A DNA stretch of 34,241 bases from an uncultured Rhizobiaceae group bacterium (lineage in GTDB: Bacteria > Pseudomonadota > Alphaproteobacteria > Rhizobiales > Rhizobiaceae): NCBI GenBank assembly GCA_937951645.1, contig CALFBM010000158.1:1-34241 (forward strand), written 5' to 3'. The notes below the pieces were generated by a model that was not told the origin of the DNA, ran no database searches, and worked only from the letters and a program-made list of their open reading frames with translations. Of the stretch, positions 31,805 through 34,241 are shown in pieces. The position numbers and the translations under genes were made by a program. Positions within the stretch are counted from its first letter, which is position 1. Every line of letters starts with the position of its first letter.

Positions 31805-34039
31805 TTATTCAGCCTTTTCTTCATTCATTATAGCAAGATAAGCCGGCAACTGAAATATATCTGCCAAGAAAGCAAGCAGTAATGTCATTATGACAACTAC
31901 TGCAAATACTGCCATTGCTGGTAATGTACTAAAGCACATTATGATTAATCCACCTGATAAAATTAATGTGGTTGAAAAGAGAGCTGGCGTTACTTCTCTA
32001 AGAGCACCTGCAACTGCAGGAAGATTGTCATGATCTCTTTTGTTGAGCATGTATTGATTAAGCATGTGTATGGAATCGTCCACTGCAATGCCAAAAGCTA
32101 CGGTTAGAGCAACTGCGATAGACATATTTAAAGGGATACCAATTGAATACAAGATTAACTCAACACAGATGATGGGCAACATATTGGGCACCAGGCATGC
32201 AAGCCCCAATTTTAATGAACCAGATGATAATGCGATTAAGATAATTGAAAGAAAAACAGCAACGAGCAGGCTGATCCGCAAATTATCCATAAGGCGAGGC
32301 GCTACAACACCAGACAATACTGGATAGCCTGTGATTTTTACATGCTGTAAAAGATCACGTTTTTCCAGAGCTGTATCCATATTTGCAAGGCGCTCCTGCA
32401 TTTCACTTTCAGACAGGTTGGCAGATGAAAAAATGGTTACGAGAACCTGGGACTTATCTTCTGAAATAAACCGGCTGGTTAAGAAGCGCGGCAACTCATC
32501 TATGAGTTTTTCGTCAATTTTCCCGCCTGCCTTTTTGATTTCATCTGCAAAGTCGGCAAGTGAGTAAAAAGACCCTGCCGGGAAAACATCTTTTACCGCT
32601 TCAATTGTTTCATAGACACGGCCTTCGTTCGCTGGATCATCCAGAGCCAGGTCTTGATCCATATTTACAATAGCAAAGAGTGGGGTCGTGCCATAGTAAG
32701 TTGAATCAATATAGTTTTCGCTTTGGCCTACCTCTGATTGGCTGCCAAGATAATCAATTAAACGAAACCTGCTATCAATCACAGTATGTGCATACAGACC
32801 TGCTGCACATAGCAACAGGCCAGCAACAATAACTGCTTTTCTGTAGTTTAGTAATTTCATGGCAGGTGCAGCAATAATGCCAATTTTGCTTGCTATACTC
32901 TTTTTGGGTTTGAAGCCCAGTTTGCTGGCCCAATAAGCCCCCAATGGTAGCGCCACAATTACAGCAATAAAACCGCCAAATACTGCAATGGCACCAGCAA
33001 TGCCCAATTCAAATAAACCGTTATTGCCGCTTAGACAGAGTGATAATAGCGCTGCAGTTGTTGTAACAGATGAGAGTGCACAGGCAGGTCCGATTTCACG
33101 AATGGCCTGTTCAAGACTTGCTATATAATCACCCTGTTTTTCACTAATCTTTTGCCATTTTAAATAAAGATGCAGCGTATCTGCAAAGACAATTACTATT
33201 AAAAGTGCAGGAAGAATATTTGTCAGAAAATTAAGGCTTGTGCCTGTTAAACCTGCGCCACCCAAAAACCAGCCAATCGACAAGAGCGATGGTAGCGCGC
33301 AAAGGAACATTGCAACAGGTTGTCTAAACAGGATAAAGGCTAAAACGGCACAAAAGAGAAAAGCCATTGGTGCAAGGAAAAGTAGATCAGCCACAATTGA
33401 ATGAATTAGATCTGCTCGAATAGCAGGTTGCCCGGCAATGGTCACATTGACAGTTTCAGTATTAAATTCCTTTGCAAGAGCCGTTAGCCCATCCATTGTT
33501 TCTTGAACGTTTTTGTCTTTGGTTGCTTCTGCCTTCGTGTAGACAACCATTACAGCTGAGTCATAGTTTGGACTAAACAAGGATTGAGAGCTTGGGATGT
33601 CTTCTGCAAGCTGTTTAAGGGAAGCCAGAACTTCTTCATCTGAGTTGTATTCTGCGGGGAGGGCAGATTGCCAACCTTGATCAGGGCCGCCATATTTAAC
33701 CATAGAAAAAATGGACAATATGCTTTCTACACGTTCATCCAACTGGAATTCAAAATTCAGATCGCGGAAAGTCTCAATACCCTCTACTGTTGCGAGATTT
33801 TTAATCCGCATCAAGACGACAGCATCATTATTGAAATTGCGGAACTGGCTTAATAACTCATCATAATCTGCCAATTCCTGTGAACCATCGCGCAAGATTT
33901 CGATGTTTTCGCCGGAAAATTCCAGCTTGCTGATACCGACTATTGCAGCGAATGAAATCATTGCCATTATAATTGTAGCGATGACCGGATTACGTATTGC
34001 TATAAGACCGAGCTTATGGAGTCCAAAACCGTTTATCAT
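31805..34039 (-). CDS. MMPL/RND-superfamily exporter
   Basis: This 744-residue inner-membrane protein has the RND layout: one N-terminal helix (about 17-35), a large periplasmic domain (36-220), five clustered helices, a linker, then the same pattern repeated, giving about twelve helices. FADTLHLYLKW in the first half and FGIAVDDSIHMLNQY in the second occupy the positions of the RND proton-relay motifs. It resembles MMPL-type lipid exporters (the HpnN-like group) more than drug pumps, and no membrane-fusion or outer-membrane channel gene is adjacent. Hydrophobic lipids are the usual cargo of this class, but which one is unknown. A small secreted protein is encoded 19 bases downstream. radC lies upstream on the same strand, 76 bases away. 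Confidence 0.88.
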   Translation of the reverse strand: MINGFGLHKLGLIAIRNPVIATIIMAMISFAAIVGISKLEFSGENIEILRDGSQELADYDELLSQFRNFNNDAVVLMRIKNLATVEGIETFRDLNFEFQLDERVESILSIFSMVKYGGPDQGWQSALPAEYNSDEEVLASLKQLAEDIPSSQSLFSPNYDSAVMVVYTKAEATKDKNVQETMDGLTALAKEFNTETVNVTIAGQPAIRADLIHSIVADLLFLAPMAFLFCAVLAFILFRQPVAMFLCALPSLLSIGWFLGGAGLTGTSLNFLTNILPALLIVIVFADTLHLYLKWQKISEKQGDYIASLEQAIREIGPACALSSVTTTAALLSLCLSGNNGLFELGIAGAIAVFGGFIAVIVALPLGAYWASKLGFKPKKSIASKIGIIAAPAMKLLNYRKAVIVAGLLLCAAGLYAHTVIDSRFRLIDYLGSQSEVGQSENYIDSTYYGTTPLFAIVNMDQDLALDDPANEGRVYETIEAVKDVFPAGSFYSLADFADEIKKAGGKIDEKLIDELPRFLTSRFISEDKSQVLVTIFSSANLSESEMQERLANMDTALEKRDLLQHVKITGYPVLSGVVAPRLMDNLRISLLVAVFLSIILIALSSGSLKLGLACLVPNMLPIICVELILYSIGIPLNMSIAVALTVAFGIAVDDSIHMLNQYMLNKRDHDNLPAVAGALREVTPALFSTTLILSGGLIIMCFSTLPAMAVFAVVVIMTLLLAFLADIFQLPAYLAIMNEEKAE

Positions 34040-34115
34040 AAAATGCGAATCTCTTTAGGTGTTGCCTGTATTAGCCTTACTCCAGAGTAGACACGATTTC
34101 GAGTGGGAAAGGGGT

Positions 34116-34241
34116 TCAAAAAAGCTTTAACCCTTTTAGGCTTGCGTGGCCATCTTTTGCTATGATGATATGATCATGAACCGTAATGCCAAGCGAGGAT
34201 GCAATTTCATTGATGGTTTTGGTCATCTCAATGTCTGCGCG
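34116..34241 (-). CDS. radC: RadC family protein, C-terminal fragment (JAB/MPN domain)
   Basis: The window ends inside this gene, and only the last 41 codons are visible. The fragment [20 protein letters not shown] followed by [21 protein letters not shown] matches the end of the RadC JAB1/MPN metalloprotease-like domain. The conserved Asp of SRADIxMT would be a zinc ligand, and HDHIIIA is a family landmark. RadC is named for DNA repair, but its real role is unclear. The start lies outside the window. Confidence 0.88.
   Translation of the reverse strand, partial: RADIEMTKTINEIASSLGITVHDHIIIAKDGHASLKGLKLF

Overview
This window looks like a chromosomal segment of a low-GC alphaproteobacterium, most likely of the order Hyphomicrobiales (Rhizobiales). 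The grounds are a DUF2865 protein, a giant apolipoprotein-like coiled-coil protein resembling the Agrobacterium Growth Pole Ring protein (GPR), a class II DAHP synthase, a malic enzyme fused to a phosphotransacetylase-like domain, an adrenodoxin-type ferredoxin, and several intergenic TTAA-N7-TTAA sites of the kind bound by the alphaproteobacterial cell-cycle regulator CtrA. No rRNA, tRNA, insertion sequence, prophage or CRISPR array is visible. Coding density is high and no gene-free stretch exceeds about 260 bases.

Layout. 1-3.7 kb (+): 3' end of DAHP synthase, a GFA/CENP-V-like zinc protein, an MFS transporter and a GltX2-type glutamyl-tRNA synthetase. 3.65-8.0 kb (-): secreted DUF2865 protein, malic enzyme and a catalytically atypical SDR. 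8.2-9.1 kb (+): threonine/serine dehydratase. 9.15-13.4 kb (-): the 1429-residue GPR-like protein, divergent from a single-domain Hpt phosphotransfer protein (13.7 kb, +). Their shared 256-bp intergenic region holds a full CtrA-type box and a perfect 18-bp palindrome. 14.1-15.6 kb (+): 2Fe-2S ferredoxin and a 2OG-Fe(II)-oxygenase-like protein. 15.8-21.3 kb (-): glycine-amidinotransferase-like enzyme, DUF922 lipoprotein, MFS transporter and a membrane GGDEF/EAL protein. 21.5-24.8 kb: a small secreted ORF, a LapG-like (BTLCP) cysteine peptidase and an RTX calcium-binding repeat protein, with two more CtrA-type boxes. 24.8-29.1 kb: a variant metallophosphoesterase (-), then TrmJ, a PAP2 phosphatase, glutamate racemase and ribosomal protein S4 with a structured leader (+). 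29.3-31.2 kb (+): L,D-transpeptidase. 31.2-34.2 kb (-): small secreted protein and MMPL/RND exporter, preceded by the 3' end of radC.

Themes. Much of the segment is housekeeping metabolism and translation. Three areas stand out. (1) A polar-growth/cell-cycle theme: the GPR-like scaffold with Hpt and a CtrA-type box, plus an L,D-transpeptidase and MurI elsewhere in the window. (2) A surface/biofilm theme: a GGDEF/EAL enzyme, a LapG-family peptidase and an RTX protein lie side by side with CtrA-type boxes in the two promoter regions. (3) A possible guanidino-compound theme: an amidinotransferase with all key human AGAT catalytic positions retained faces a 2OG-oxygenase-like protein, with an MFS transporter upstream of the amidinotransferase. 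Functional links within these groups are inferred from position and were not tested.
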